Of a DNA stretch of 64,000 bases, positions 19,277 to 28,368 are shown one piece after another. The position numbers were made by a program, and so were the translations under genes. The stretch's first letter is position 1; the number at the start of each line of letters is the position of its first letter. The stretch comes from Vibrio litoralis DSM 17657 (GTDB taxonomy: Bacteria > Pseudomonadota > Gammaproteobacteria > Enterobacterales > Vibrionaceae): positions 642,190-706,189 of the forward strand of contig NZ_KE384566.1 in the NCBI RefSeq assembly GCF_000426765.1, written 5' to 3'. The notes beneath the pieces were generated by a model. The model was given only the letters and a program-made list of their open reading frames with translations. It did not search any database and was not told the DNA's origin.

Positions 19277-19795
19277 ATGCCAACTCCATGTTATTTATCA
19301 ATCAAAGGCGCGACTCAAGGCAACATCACTGCTGGCGCATGTACTGCTGATTCTATCGGTGATTCTTACGTAGAAGGTCATGAAGATGAGATGCTGGTTC
19401 AACATGTTGACCACACTGTCACTATTCCAACCGATCCACAATCTGGTCAACCTTCAGGCCAACGTGTTCACAAACCATTCAAATTCACGGTTGCTTTAAA
19501 CAAAGCCGTTCCACTGATGTACAACGCATTAACGTCTGGCGAAAAGCTCGATGAAGTAGAACTGAAATGGTACCGCACGTCTATCGAAGGTAAACAAGAG
19601 AACTTCTTTACCAGCAAACTTGAAGGCGCAACCATCATTGATATCAACTGTGAAATGCCACATTGCCAAGATCCAGCAATGAAAGACTTCACACAAAACA
19701 TCACGGTATCGATGTCTTACCGCAAAATCACTTGGGACCACAATAATGCGGGTACCTCAGGTGGTGATGACTGGCGTAAGCCTATCGAAGCCTAA
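19277..19795 (+). CDS. hcp: Hcp, type VI secretion tube protein
   Basis: The 172-aa product is nearly identical in pattern to V. cholerae Hcp: MPTPCYLSIKGATQGNITAG, VEGHEDEMLVQHVDH, SGQPSGQRVHKPFKFT and the C-terminal SYRKITWDHNNAGTSGGDDW. Hcp hexamers stack into the inner tube that carries effectors and is expelled from the cell on sheath contraction. It has a good ribosome binding site (AAAGGA) and a sigma-54 promoter. It is the first gene of the auxiliary module hcp-vgrG-DUF4123-effector-immunity. An ERIC-type repeat follows its stop codon directly. Confidence 0.98.
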   Translation: MPTPCYLSIKGATQGNITAGACTADSIGDSYVEGHEDEMLVQHVDHTVTIPTDPQSGQPSGQRVHKPFKFTVALNKAVPLMYNALTSGEKLDEVELKWYRTSIEGKQENFFTSKLEGATIIDINCEMPHCQDPAMKDFTQNITVSMSYRKITWDHNNAGTSGGDDWRKPIEA

Positions 19796-19941
19796 TATAT
19801 CCTTCGTACTTGAAGTTGCAGCTTTGTTGACGGCGTTCATTCACCCCCCCTATCTTTTTATAAAGAAAGTCATAGACGAGCTATGCTCATGGGGCCTCAT
19901 TCACTTGTCGCCTCACTGCAACTCCAATTACTTTGGCTATA
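19796..19941. repeat. ERIC-type palindromic repeat, 146-bp variant, between hcp and vgrG
   Basis: The ends (TATATCCTTCGTACTTGAAG ... ACTCCAATTACTTTGGCTATA) and the core (GAGCTATGCTCATGGGG, CATTCACTTG) match the 127-bp copy at 30944-31070. It is longer because of about 19 extra bases around 19846-19875, including a run of seven C and a CTTTTTATAAAGAAAG stretch. It starts two bases after the hcp stop codon and lies inside the T6SS transcription unit, where the RNA could fold into a long stem. Confidence 0.85.
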
Positions 19942-20086
19942 GATTAGGTACTCGAGCTTGGCAGAAAACTGTCAAGCTTTTTCTGTTTATTTTTCGTCTC
20001 AATATTTACTTGTTTGCTTTGGGTGTGGGTGGATTGCTCGCGAACAAAGCAAACCAGTAAAGCGTTAAACATTAAAAGGATAGGGC

Positions 20087-22192
20087 ATGGCAACGCTACA
20101 ATTTAGTATTCGCGTCGATGGCGTCAGTGACGAATCGTTAGTAGTGAGAAGCTATCAAGGGCAAGATAACTTTTCTTCGATTCAGCAAGCTGATGGCACT
20201 TGGTGCCATGGCTTTCATTATCAGATTGAGCTTGCTAGTCGCCGTCCCGATTTAACCGCCTTAGACATGGTAGATAAAAGTGCCGAGCTTGTAATGTATC
20301 GCGATGGTGAAATAGTACAACGCATTAACGGCATTGTTCGCAACTTCACTCAAGGCGAAACCGGTCATCATCACACCTTTTATGCTTTAACCTTAGTACC
20401 GGAAATTGAGCGCCTATCACTGCGCCATAACAGCCGTATTTTTCAATCGATTTCTGCGCCGGATATCATCGCCACCTTGTTTAAAGAAATGGACATTCAA
20501 GACTTTGCCTTTGCATTAACGTGCACGCCAAAACAGCGTGAGTTTTGCATGCAATATCGTGAAACCGACCTTGAGTTTATTAACCGCCTTGCCGCCGAAG
20601 AAGGCATGGTGTACCACATTGAACAATCTAAGGGTAAGCATAGCGTATTGTTCACCGATGATTCTCAAGTTATTAGCGCGCTAGATTCACCTGTGCCTTA
20701 TAACGTGATGGCAAGCGGTATCAGCTCAACGCCATATATAAAAGAATTCAACAAGACCACTCAGTTTGAAGTTAGTGAAGCGCACAGCGGTGATAGTAGC
20801 TTTAAAAAACCGCAATACACCTTTAGCCAACAAGCGGTTGCCAGTGATATAGACTACCAGCGTGACACCTATCAACACTTTGACGCGCCGGGGCGTTTTA
20901 AAGATGACGCAATTGGTAAAGAGTTTAACCAACTACGTTTAGATAGCCTGCGTCGCAGTGCTCACACCGCCAAAGGCAAAAGTAATGAGCCACAACTACA
21001 AACCGGCGCTAAGTTTGAATTAAGCAAACACACTGATGACGGCTTTAATAAAAAATGGTTAGTCATTGCGAGCACTCATCAGGGCGAGCAACCGCAAGCG
21101 CTTGAAGAGTCCGCAGGCGGTAAACCGACTACTTACGCCAATCAGTTTGAAGCCATTCCCGCAGATAAAACCTGGCGCATGCCACAGATGACTTTCCCAC
21201 AAGTCGATGGCCCTATGACCGCTTATGTTGTCGGCCCTGAGGGTGAAGAAATCTTTTGTGATGAATATGGCCGCGTGAAACTGCATTTTCCATGGGATAG
21301 ATACTCAAACGGTGATGAGCACAGCTCATGCTGGGTACAAGTTTCACAAGGTTGGGCGGGTAGTCAGTACGGAAAAATTGCCATTCCACGCATCGGCCAT
21401 GAAGTGATTGTGTCGTTTTTAAATGGCGACCCAGACCAGCCTATCGTGACAGGTCGTGCGTTTAACGCGCAAAACCTACCGCCTTACACATTACCTGATA
21501 ATAAAACCAAAACGGTATGGCGCAGTGAAAGCCATCAAGGTGAAGGGTTTAACGAAATCAGTTTTGAAGATCAATCTGGCTCTGAGCAAATCTACGTACA
21601 TGCGCAGAAAGACTTCAAATCGGAAACTCTTAACGATCACATTACTGACGTAAACCACGACCAGCATTTAACGGTTGAGAACGACCAATTCACCCAAATA
21701 AAAAACAATCACAATCTGACTGTAGAGGGCGAAAGCCGCACTAAAATCACTAAAGATCAAACCACTGAGGTTGATGGCTCAATACAAGTTAAGTCTGGCT
21801 CTAAGATTATCAAAGATGCGGCGACAGAAATTCATTTGGATGCTGGGCAAAAAATAATATTAGAAGCGGCGAGTGAGCTGACCATAAAAGCAGGTGGCAG
21901 TTTTGTTAAAGTGGATGCAGCAGGTGTGCATTTAGTGGGTGCAGGGGTGAATATTAACTCCGGTGGTAGTGCGGGGAGCGGTAGTGGTTACAGTGGTTCT
22001 ATACCTGTTTTGCCGTTAGGGCTTGAATCACCAGCCGCGCCGGCAAACCCATTACCCATGCAGATCTCGGCAACTAAAATGCAGACTTTAGCGATTGCGA
22101 ATGTTGCTTTAGCGAAACAATGTCAAAAGCAAGCAGATGGCTCTTGTACTCGTGCGGATTGCGCTTGTGATAAGGGGGTATCGAATGAATAA
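20087..22192 (+). CDS. vgrG: VgrG, type VI secretion spike protein
   Basis: The 701-aa product has the standard VgrG order. A gp27-like N-terminal half comes first (RYRETDLEFINRLAAEEGM around residues 165-185). A gp5-like OB fold follows (EEIFCDEYGRVKLHFPWDR and CWVQVSQGWAGSQYG, about residues 385-430). The third part is a repetitive beta-helix (THDIT/HNLTVEGESRTKITKDQ, about residues 510-620). After a glycine/serine linker it ends in a short Cys-rich tail with four cysteines rather than an enzymatic domain, so it is a structural spike. It trimerises at the tip of the Hcp tube. Its 3' end overlaps the DUF4123 gene by 8 bp. Confidence 0.97.
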   Translation: MATLQFSIRVDGVSDESLVVRSYQGQDNFSSIQQADGTWCHGFHYQIELASRRPDLTALDMVDKSAELVMYRDGEIVQRINGIVRNFTQGETGHHHTFYALTLVPEIERLSLRHNSRIFQSISAPDIIATLFKEMDIQDFAFALTCTPKQREFCMQYRETDLEFINRLAAEEGMVYHIEQSKGKHSVLFTDDSQVISALDSPVPYNVMASGISSTPYIKEFNKTTQFEVSEAHSGDSSFKKPQYTFSQQAVASDIDYQRDTYQHFDAPGRFKDDAIGKEFNQLRLDSLRRSAHTAKGKSNEPQLQTGAKFELSKHTDDGFNKKWLVIASTHQGEQPQALEESAGGKPTTYANQFEAIPADKTWRMPQMTFPQVDGPMTAYVVGPEGEEIFCDEYGRVKLHFPWDRYSNGDEHSSCWVQVSQGWAGSQYGKIAIPRIGHEVIVSFLNGDPDQPIVTGRAFNAQNLPPYTLPDNKTKTVWRSESHQGEGFNEISFEDQSGSEQIYVHAQKDFKSETLNDHITDVNHDQHLTVENDQFTQIKNNHNLTVEGESRTKITKDQTTEVDGSIQVKSGSKIIKDAATEIHLDAGQKIILEAASELTIKAGGSFVKVDAAGVHLVGAGVNINSGGSAGSGSGYSGSIPVLPLGLESPAAPANPLPMQISATKMQTLAIANVALAKQCQKQADGSCTRADCACDKGVSNE

Positions 22193-22703
22193 CTTTTGGA
22201 TAGTAGTCGATACTGTGCGTATTCCTGGTGCACTAAAGCAGCTTAAAACGATTGCAGAACTTGATACCGTTTTACCTTTGTATGCGGGCTCTGATTTTGA
22301 TTACTTAATCGATCAAAGCCCATTGTTGATTAATATTGGTTCAAATGAATCGGTATTAGATAAATGGCGTACTTTGCCTTTGTTTGATTCCAGTTCAGTG
22401 GTTATCACTTTAAATAAAAATACTGATGCTTATGAGCTGCTCAATCATTTACAAAATTTATTGTCGGTAAGCATTGACCAAACGGCTTTTTTATTCCGCT
22501 TTTATGTGAACAGCATTTGGGAGCAAGTGGCGAGTGAGCTTAATGAACAAGACATTCATACTATTTTAGGCCCAGCGAGTGGTTTGTATTGGGTTGATGG
22601 TTCGCAGCAGATTCACTCTTTTCATCAACAAAGCACTTCGGATAAAGAAAATGCGGAAACTCCTTATCGTTTAACCTCATCAATTTTTAAGCAGTGGGTA
22701 TAA
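22185..22703 (+). CDS. DUF4123 domain T6SS adaptor/chaperone
   Basis: The 172-aa protein begins MNNFWIVVDTVRIPG and has the compact alpha/beta DUF4123 pattern, with PLYAGSDFDYLIDQSPLLINIG and a WRTLPLFDSSSVVITL stretch. DUF4123 proteins (Tap/TEC, VasW-like) load a specific effector onto the VgrG spike and are not themselves secreted. The ATG at 22185 has an AAGGGGG ribosome binding site and overlaps vgrG by 8 bp; the next gene starts 3 bp after its stop. This placement marks the 1217-aa product downstream as the cargo. Confidence 0.85.
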   Translation: MNNFWIVVDTVRIPGALKQLKTIAELDTVLPLYAGSDFDYLIDQSPLLINIGSNESVLDKWRTLPLFDSSSVVITLNKNTDAYELLNHLQNLLSVSIDQTAFLFRFYVNSIWEQVASELNEQDIHTILGPASGLYWVDGSQQIHSFHQQSTSDKENAETPYRLTSSIFKQWV

Positions 22704-22706
22704 ATC

Positions 22707-25700
22707 ATGGCTCAACAATACACAATATTAAAAAATGACTGTTTAAGCATACTGGCGGAACGTTTTAATACCACCAAAGACGTTTTGATGAGCTTAAATA
22801 GCGAGCAAATTAAAAACCCCGATCTCATTTATGAGGGGGATAAATTAACCTTACCCGATCCGGCGATTGAAAGTGTTCCTTTAGATGGTAGTCGTATTGA
22901 ACTACCTAAACCACCAGAAAAACTCGCAGGTGGTGATGATACATGTAGCAAGCCGCTTGATTTTGCGGACATTTTATACTTACCGGCTCATCCAAAAACC
23001 GGTAATAAGTGTTGGTATGGCATCACCGAAGATGCGAAGAAAATTATTGAAAAAGAAAAAGTGCTGCTAGATACCACGATAGTGGACGATGACGTAAAAA
23101 CCACCACTCAGAATTTAAGCAAATTAGGGGTGTTATCTAAATTTGCTGCAAAACATTTTGAACAATTTATGTCGCAAGAAAACGCAGGTGATTATAAAAC
23201 ACTGAATTTATTTAAATTGGTGATCACGCGTTATTTATACAAAGAGACCGATAGCGATCCGTTTGATGTTCTCTACGATATGGCAGAAAAGGCCAATATC
23301 AACATGGGCGGCTTAAAAAGCAAAGTTAAGTATTGGAAACGCTATGTTGAGAAGCTTCAAAGCCATTTTGAACAAGCGGATGCCATGCAGCAAAAGATGG
23401 AGTTAGCTCGCTCTGGGGTGGATGCGATTTCAGGTGCCTCTATCAATACGGCTAAAGTTGAGCGTGACCGACAAGCCAAAGCTGACCAATATTTATTGGA
23501 TCAATTACATCATACGGTGCTTGATGACATTACCGACAAAATAGAAAGCATGGAAGAGGCGGCGATTGATAAAGCGGAAGAGATGAATTCGGATGATGGT
23601 ACTGAGTTTGTGTATCGAGAAGAGTTAAAATACTTCACCAGCAAGCAACAAGAGACGATTGAAAAATATGCAAAAATGCTCTCTGACAATCATGATGAAA
23701 TGTCGATTGCTCAGTTGCCTCATGATAAAGCGAAAGCAAAATTAAGCGCACTTATTCAACAACCTCAAGAGGCACAATCTCCTTATGGTGTGAATTGGTA
23801 TTCCGCCGCGGTGAGTAACCTAAATCGACAAGGTTTGGTGGTTAAAGAGCAATGTTTAACCTTGGCGCAATTAGAAGGTGATAGCCCAGCAAACCAAGGG
23901 CCGAAAGTATTAAATGAAAAAATTCCGGACTGGCGCTTACCAAATCAAGTGATTGATATTGAAAAAGATGATTTGATAGAAGAGCTTTATATTCAATCTA
24001 AAGGTGGTAGTGCGACGGAAGAGGTAGAAGCATCAGTGAATGACGTGACGCTCGATTGGTCTTACTACCCAAGCTTGGCGTTAATTGCCTTAATTGATAA
24101 TACGATAACCGAGCACCAAAAGAATTTAGCGCAAGTATTGGGCACAACACTGCCGCTTGATGAGCTTTTTAATAAATTGTTATGGGTGAAAAAGGTCGCT
24201 AAAGCCCGTATTGCGTTCTTAAAAAGCCTTGCGCAATCTCGATTGGAATCGCCAAATCCTACCTTAGAATTTGAATCTCCTTTTGTGGCCTCTATGCCCG
24301 CTAAGCTCACTTTATTGTGGGATAACAGTTACCAACCCAAAATGAAAAATAAAGCGGGTTTTGAGAATCAGGCCGAGCTCAATGATTTACAGGTGGTGGA
24401 ATGCAGCTTGATGTCGAGCGGCGAGCTGTTTTACCTGCGTGGTCCGGCGTGGTACATGCCAGAAAAAAATAGTGATGATTTATGTTTGCTGGCCAAAGGG
24501 CATGTGCGCAATATTACTGGTCAAATTCAGTTTGCGAGCCAACAATCCAATGGTGCAACGCCAGCTAATTCATTATCGGATGCGCTTGAAAAGTTGAACG
24601 ATCCAGAGGTGAAGTTGGATTTATTTCCACTGACCAAAGAGAAGAAATTTGATACCGCATTTTGGTCAGACCGTTACCATTATCAAAATGGCATAAGCCC
24701 AGATGGTAAAGAAGCGCAATACAGCGCGGATGCCGGGGCGCAGTTGTTCCGCTTTAGTAGCAAAGCGGCAGCAACCTTAAATACGCCATTAAGCAATGAC
24801 CAAAATATGCGAAAGAACCCAAAACAACTGGGCGGCTCGGGTGAAGTATCGGCGAATTTTGCGTTGTTGCAAGCGCAAGCCAGCTTTATGTTTTGGTTGC
24901 CGTTTAAAAAAGGCAATAATGAGGGTGTTAAAGACATCAAAGATGTCAAAGGCTATGACCTGACATTAGCCTACGTTGATCTTCATGATGATAAGCATGA
25001 ATACGAAGCGGGTTGCTTAGCGGCCAAAATTGAAGGCTCAGTGTATGGTTTAGCCGGCGCATCTTGCCAGCTAAGTGGCAAGGTAGCGTTTGGGCCTTCT
25101 GATTCCGGAAGTGGTAATTTTGGACTAAAGGGCAGTTCTGTGACGGCCTTTGACCCCAATATCCAGTCCACGAATGTGCTGAATTCTGGCCCAGTAAGCG
25201 CCGATTATGCTGCGGAAGCGGGCGTTACCGTGGATGCTTTTGCAGGGGTTGAAGCCGGAGGCACTTTAGGGGCCACTGTTTATTGGTGGCCACCAAAAGA
25301 CACAAACGAGAAAAAACTAGGTAGCATTAATGGTGAGCTTTCTGCCTCCTTTGGCGCGGGGGCTAAAGGTGAGTTTCGCTTATTGTTTCAAGGTGGCGTG
25401 TTAGTGTTGGTTAGCTCAGCAAAATTGGTGATGGGGCCGGGTGCCTCAGGTAAACTCGCCATTAATATAGACATGTTAGGGGTAGACCGATTTGTCGATA
25501 CCTTGCTTGGGGTGCTAAAGCAGCACGACTTTAAGCGTTTAGCGGTGTTTGGTGATGTCGACAAAGACGGCGAGAATGAAGACTTTGCGTTACTTAATAA
25601 TGTATTAACGCTCGCTATGACCATGGGTTTAACGGTGGCGGATGTGTTATTGATGCCAGTATCGACATGGGCGGAGTATAAGCAAAGTACCTTGAGTAAA

Positions 25701-26360
25701 GAGTATGCGCCGTTGTTGGCGACTAATATCATAAGGACAGATAGACAAGCAACAATGAAGGCTTGGGTGACTAAATTGCCACCTGAAACACTGCGCAATT
25801 TATTTGTTACCTTGATAATGGAGCAAGATAAACCAAGTGGTCAGTATAATGTAGCACAAAGCAATCAACGCCTCGCTCAATCTATCGTACAAATCATGCA
25901 ATGGTTAGTGGATGATGAAAATGACAACATCAGCTCAAAACGCCAATGGAAAGAAAGCTTGATTCGCATGAATAATGACCCAGCAATATTGCAAGATAAG
26001 CCTTTGCAGTGGGAGTCGTTTAAGGATAATTGGTTTAAGCTGGCGAGGTTTGTGAAGACGTTTGGTAATGCGGATAATAGCCAAGCGATTCGATTATTTG
26101 AATTGAACTCTAAGGAGCTTTGTCAAAACATGGTGTTGACGTATTTGGATGAACTAGAAGACCCACTAGCGAATAGCTATCAAAGTAGTTATGTGACTTT
26201 ACCCAAGGTTAAAGTGCGTCGTTATCATGCTTACCCAATTTCAATGGTAGAGAATCCAAAGGACACAGGCAAAGCCATTCAAATCCGTAATACGGATAAT
26301 GAAATTGAAACCAAACAAGAATTTATTATGGAGTGGACGATTAATGCCGCGTTATCTTAA
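22707..26360 (+). CDS. predicted T6SS cargo effector with N-terminal LysM domain
   Basis: The 1217-aa protein has no signal peptide. Residues 4-50 form a LysM domain (YTILKNDCLSILAERFNTTK...YEGDKLTLP), which usually binds peptidoglycan. Residues ~215-360 are helical and charged, coiled-coil-like. Residues ~770-920 are rich in Gly/Ala/Ser and beta-like. An EF-hand-like loop (DVDKDGENEDF) lies at ~951, followed at ~960-985 by a hydrophobic helix (NNVLTLAMTMGLTVADVLLM). I recognise no nuclease, lipase or amidase motif and no MIX motif. Its place between a DUF4123 adaptor and a lipoprotein gene argues for an effector delivered to the periplasm of a target cell. Membrane permeabilisation is a guess. 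Confidence 0.75.
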   Translation: MAQQYTILKNDCLSILAERFNTTKDVLMSLNSEQIKNPDLIYEGDKLTLPDPAIESVPLDGSRIELPKPPEKLAGGDDTCSKPLDFADILYLPAHPKTGNKCWYGITEDAKKIIEKEKVLLDTTIVDDDVKTTTQNLSKLGVLSKFAAKHFEQFMSQENAGDYKTLNLFKLVITRYLYKETDSDPFDVLYDMAEKANINMGGLKSKVKYWKRYVEKLQSHFEQADAMQQKMELARSGVDAISGASINTAKVERDRQAKADQYLLDQLHHTVLDDITDKIESMEEAAIDKAEEMNSDDGTEFVYREELKYFTSKQQETIEKYAKMLSDNHDEMSIAQLPHDKAKAKLSALIQQPQEAQSPYGVNWYSAAVSNLNRQGLVVKEQCLTLAQLEGDSPANQGPKVLNEKIPDWRLPNQVIDIEKDDLIEELYIQSKGGSATEEVEASVNDVTLDWSYYPSLALIALIDNTITEHQKNLAQVLGTTLPLDELFNKLLWVKKVAKARIAFLKSLAQSRLESPNPTLEFESPFVASMPAKLTLLWDNSYQPKMKNKAGFENQAELNDLQVVECSLMSSGELFYLRGPAWYMPEKNSDDLCLLAKGHVRNITGQIQFASQQSNGATPANSLSDALEKLNDPEVKLDLFPLTKEKKFDTAFWSDRYHYQNGISPDGKEAQYSADAGAQLFRFSSKAAATLNTPLSNDQNMRKNPKQLGGSGEVSANFALLQAQASFMFWLPFKKGNNEGVKDIKDVKGYDLTLAYVDLHDDKHEYEAGCLAAKIEGSVYGLAGASCQLSGKVAFGPSDSGSGNFGLKGSSVTAFDPNIQSTNVLNSGPVSADYAAEAGVTVDAFAGVEAGGTLGATVYWWPPKDTNEKKLGSINGELSASFGAGAKGEFRLLFQGGVLVLVSSAKLVMGPGASGKLAINIDMLGVDRFVDTLLGVLKQHDFKRLAVFGDVDKDGENEDFALLNNVLTLAMTMGLTVADVLLMPVSTWAEYKQSTLSKEYAPLLATNIIRTDRQATMKAWVTKLPPETLRNLFVTLIMEQDKPSGQYNVAQSNQRLAQSIVQIMQWLVDDENDNISSKRQWKESLIRMNNDPAILQDKPLQWESFKDNWFKLARFVKTFGNADNSQAIRLFELNSKELCQNMVLTYLDELEDPLANSYQSSYVTLPKVKVRRYHAYPISMVENPKDTGKAIQIRNTDNEIETKQEFIMEWTINAALS

Positions 26361-27453
26361 GTTATCTATCAGTACTTTATTGTGTGTTTTCACGCTTGGG
26401 CTCATGGGTTGTAATGACTACACGCCTAACCCAGAAGACGATATTGCGCTTTTTCAGCCATTTATTGATGTCAATGTTAATAAAAAATCGGATGATCCGT
26501 ATATTTCCAGCACCGTAAAGCCGGGCGATAAGTTATACGATATTTTGGTGAATATTCAGCATGGTCGCCATGACGTAGCTATAAAACAGCTAAAGCCCTT
26601 GGTAGATAAAGGGGATGCTGATGCGCAATTTTGGTATGCCAAAATGATTTTTGATTCAAGTGTCAAAAATAGATACCCAGCTTTGCAGCTTTATAAAAAA
26701 TCCGCAGAGCAAGGCAACCCTAATGCTTATTTTGAGCTTTCTCCTTTTGGAGAGGGTTGTCTTGTTTATTTTGGTGAAAAGAACTGTACTCAAGAAAGCT
26801 TAACTAAAGCAATTGAATTATTTAAGCAAAAAGCCAAACAAGGTGATTTGCGGGCTCAATATTTCTTATTAAGCATGCTAAAGCCTGATGGCTCAGTGAT
26901 TGAGCATGAAACGTATTTTTCAAATAATTATAATTTCACACATTCAGCAGAAAGCCGTCAGCACTACCTTAAAGAAGTGATTCGGTTTGCGGAGAATCAT
27001 TACTATCAACCATTGATGGATTATGTGGATACGATTATTAGTAGTAAGGGTTATAAATCTCCACATGAAGCTAGCACTCCTGAGCTATTTTCTATGGCGA
27101 GAGAATTACTGACTATTGCAGCGAATCATAATTACATTCCAGCGATAAAATTACTCTTAACAATAAACCATGAAAATGGAATAGAAGATAATAAGTTAAT
27201 TGAAAAGTCAATTAACTTGGGCTCAAGCTACTCGCTTTATAATCGATATTTCGATAATGACGCTAAGGGATATGAGGGGTATTACTATGGGTTGTTTCTT
27301 GAGCAGCTTATAGGGCAGCATAGAACAAAAGACTACTCACCAACAGCTGATGAATTAGACAATATGACGGATTCTATAATCGAAAGAATGAACGCTATGA
27401 CCCCAATGGTCTACATCGACGGTTTCACCTCACGTGATAAGTGGGTGGATTGA
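26344..27453 (+). CDS. Sel1-repeat lipoprotein, predicted immunity protein
   Basis: Starting at the ATG at 26344, which overlaps the effector gene by 17 bp, the 369-aa product begins with a lipoprotein signal (FTLGLMGC, lipidated Cys23). Sel1-like helical repeats follow: GDADAQFWYAKMIF, YPALQLYKKSAEQGNPNAYFEL and AIELFKQKAKQGDLRAQYFLL (about residues 95-200). Residue +2 is Asn, not Asp, so export to the outer membrane is possible. Sel1-repeat lipoproteins serve as immunity proteins for several T6SS effectors. The coupled position after the effector and the periplasmic address suggest it blocks the effector in the periplasm. No repeat is recognised in the last third. Confidence 0.75.
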   Translation: MPRYLKLSISTLLCVFTLGLMGCNDYTPNPEDDIALFQPFIDVNVNKKSDDPYISSTVKPGDKLYDILVNIQHGRHDVAIKQLKPLVDKGDADAQFWYAKMIFDSSVKNRYPALQLYKKSAEQGNPNAYFELSPFGEGCLVYFGEKNCTQESLTKAIELFKQKAKQGDLRAQYFLLSMLKPDGSVIEHETYFSNNYNFTHSAESRQHYLKEVIRFAENHYYQPLMDYVDTIISSKGYKSPHEASTPELFSMARELLTIAANHNYIPAIKLLLTINHENGIEDNKLIEKSINLGSSYSLYNRYFDNDAKGYEGYYYGLFLEQLIGQHRTKDYSPTADELDNMTDSIIERMNAMTPMVYIDGFTSRDKWVD

Positions 27454-27467
27454 TCTCCATTAGTAAA

Positions 27468-27516
27468 AAAGCCACCAAATAGAGTACATATTCTTCTGTT
27501 TGGTGGCTGTTTTTTC
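27468..27516 (+). terminator. terminator closing the T6SS module
   Basis: GCCACCAAA pairs with TTTGGTGGC across a 20-nt loop, followed by a T run. It lies between the lipoprotein gene and the convergent DUF2797 gene and may serve both. Confidence 0.85.
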
Positions 27517-27519
27517 TGC

Positions 27520-28368
27520 TTAATCGCTAAACTTCACTTCATACGAGGTGAATTTTCGGATGTTAATCACACCAGTATCTAAAATTAAATACTGTCCTTT
27601 GATACCTTGTAATTGACCCGTCACAATAGGGTTCTTGTCAAAGTTATGCGAGACAATCTTGACTGGGTGCTGCTCTACCGGGTAGTCAATTGGGGTGATC
27701 TCGGAAGATAATACTTCGACGGCATCATCGCCAAATTGTTTTTTCACTTCCTCAATCGTCGGCTGGATCAAAGGCAATAGCTGGGCGAACTTTTCTTCTA
27801 ACGCGAGATCTTCACCATTTTCTTTTAGCAGCGTGCGCCAGTTAGTTTTATCGGCAATGTGCTTAGCTAGTTCAACTTCGATTAAGCCTGAAATATGACG
27901 TGTTTTCACTTTAAAAATTGGTAGGCCTTGAGTCGCACCTTGATCAATCCAACGCGTTGGAATTTGAGTGTGGCGAGTGATACCCACTTTTATGCTTGAG
28001 GTGTTTGAAAGGTAGATGTAGTGATCGACCATGCAATTGTCTTCACCCCATTGCGGCTCACGGCAAGTGCCTTGATCGTAGTGGCAGGTCTCTGGTTTCA
28101 TAATGCACATGTCGCAACTCGCTAGCTTTTTCATACATACAAAACAATGGCCTTGCGAGTAGCTTTTTTTGGTTTTTTTGCCGCATGATGAGCAGAAAAT
28201 ATTGCCAGTATGAGCTAGGGTAATGGTGTGGCCAATATAAGGGTTGAGCGCAATTTTTTCTTCACCAACTGGTAAAGCATATTCAACCTGATTGGCTTGC
28301 TCTGAGTTTAAGCGAGAACTAAGTTTAGATAGGGTTCCAGTGATATTTAATGACATATTTTTGCTCAT
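27520..28368 (-). CDS. DUF2797 family protein
   Basis: The 282-aa product fits the DUF2797 family. Residues 59-112 hold nine cysteines, several in CxxC pairs (CSSC, CFVC, CDMC), suggesting a zinc-binding module. It is followed by DHYIYLSNTSSIKVGITR...RWIDQGA, which resembles the core of GIY-YIG-type folds (IYL...KVGIT...R), though the catalytic residues are not clear. No function is established for the family. The start may be the first Met or the one four codons later (28356); neither has a strong ribosome binding site. It shares a terminator with the T6SS module. Confidence 0.8.
   Translation of the reverse strand: MSKNMSLNITGTLSKLSSRLNSEQANQVEYALPVGEEKIALNPYIGHTITLAHTGNIFCSSCGKKTKKSYSQGHCFVCMKKLASCDMCIMKPETCHYDQGTCREPQWGEDNCMVDHYIYLSNTSSIKVGITRHTQIPTRWIDQGATQGLPIFKVKTRHISGLIEVELAKHIADKTNWRTLLKENGEDLALEEKFAQLLPLIQPTIEEVKKQFGDDAVEVLSSEITPIDYPVEQHPVKIVSHNFDKNPIVTGQLQGIKGQYLILDTGVINIRKFTSYEVKFSD

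Noticed and set aside
25388..25798. 136-codon minus-strand ORF within the effector gene
   Set aside because: It is antisense to a real coding frame, lacks a start context and shows no domain.
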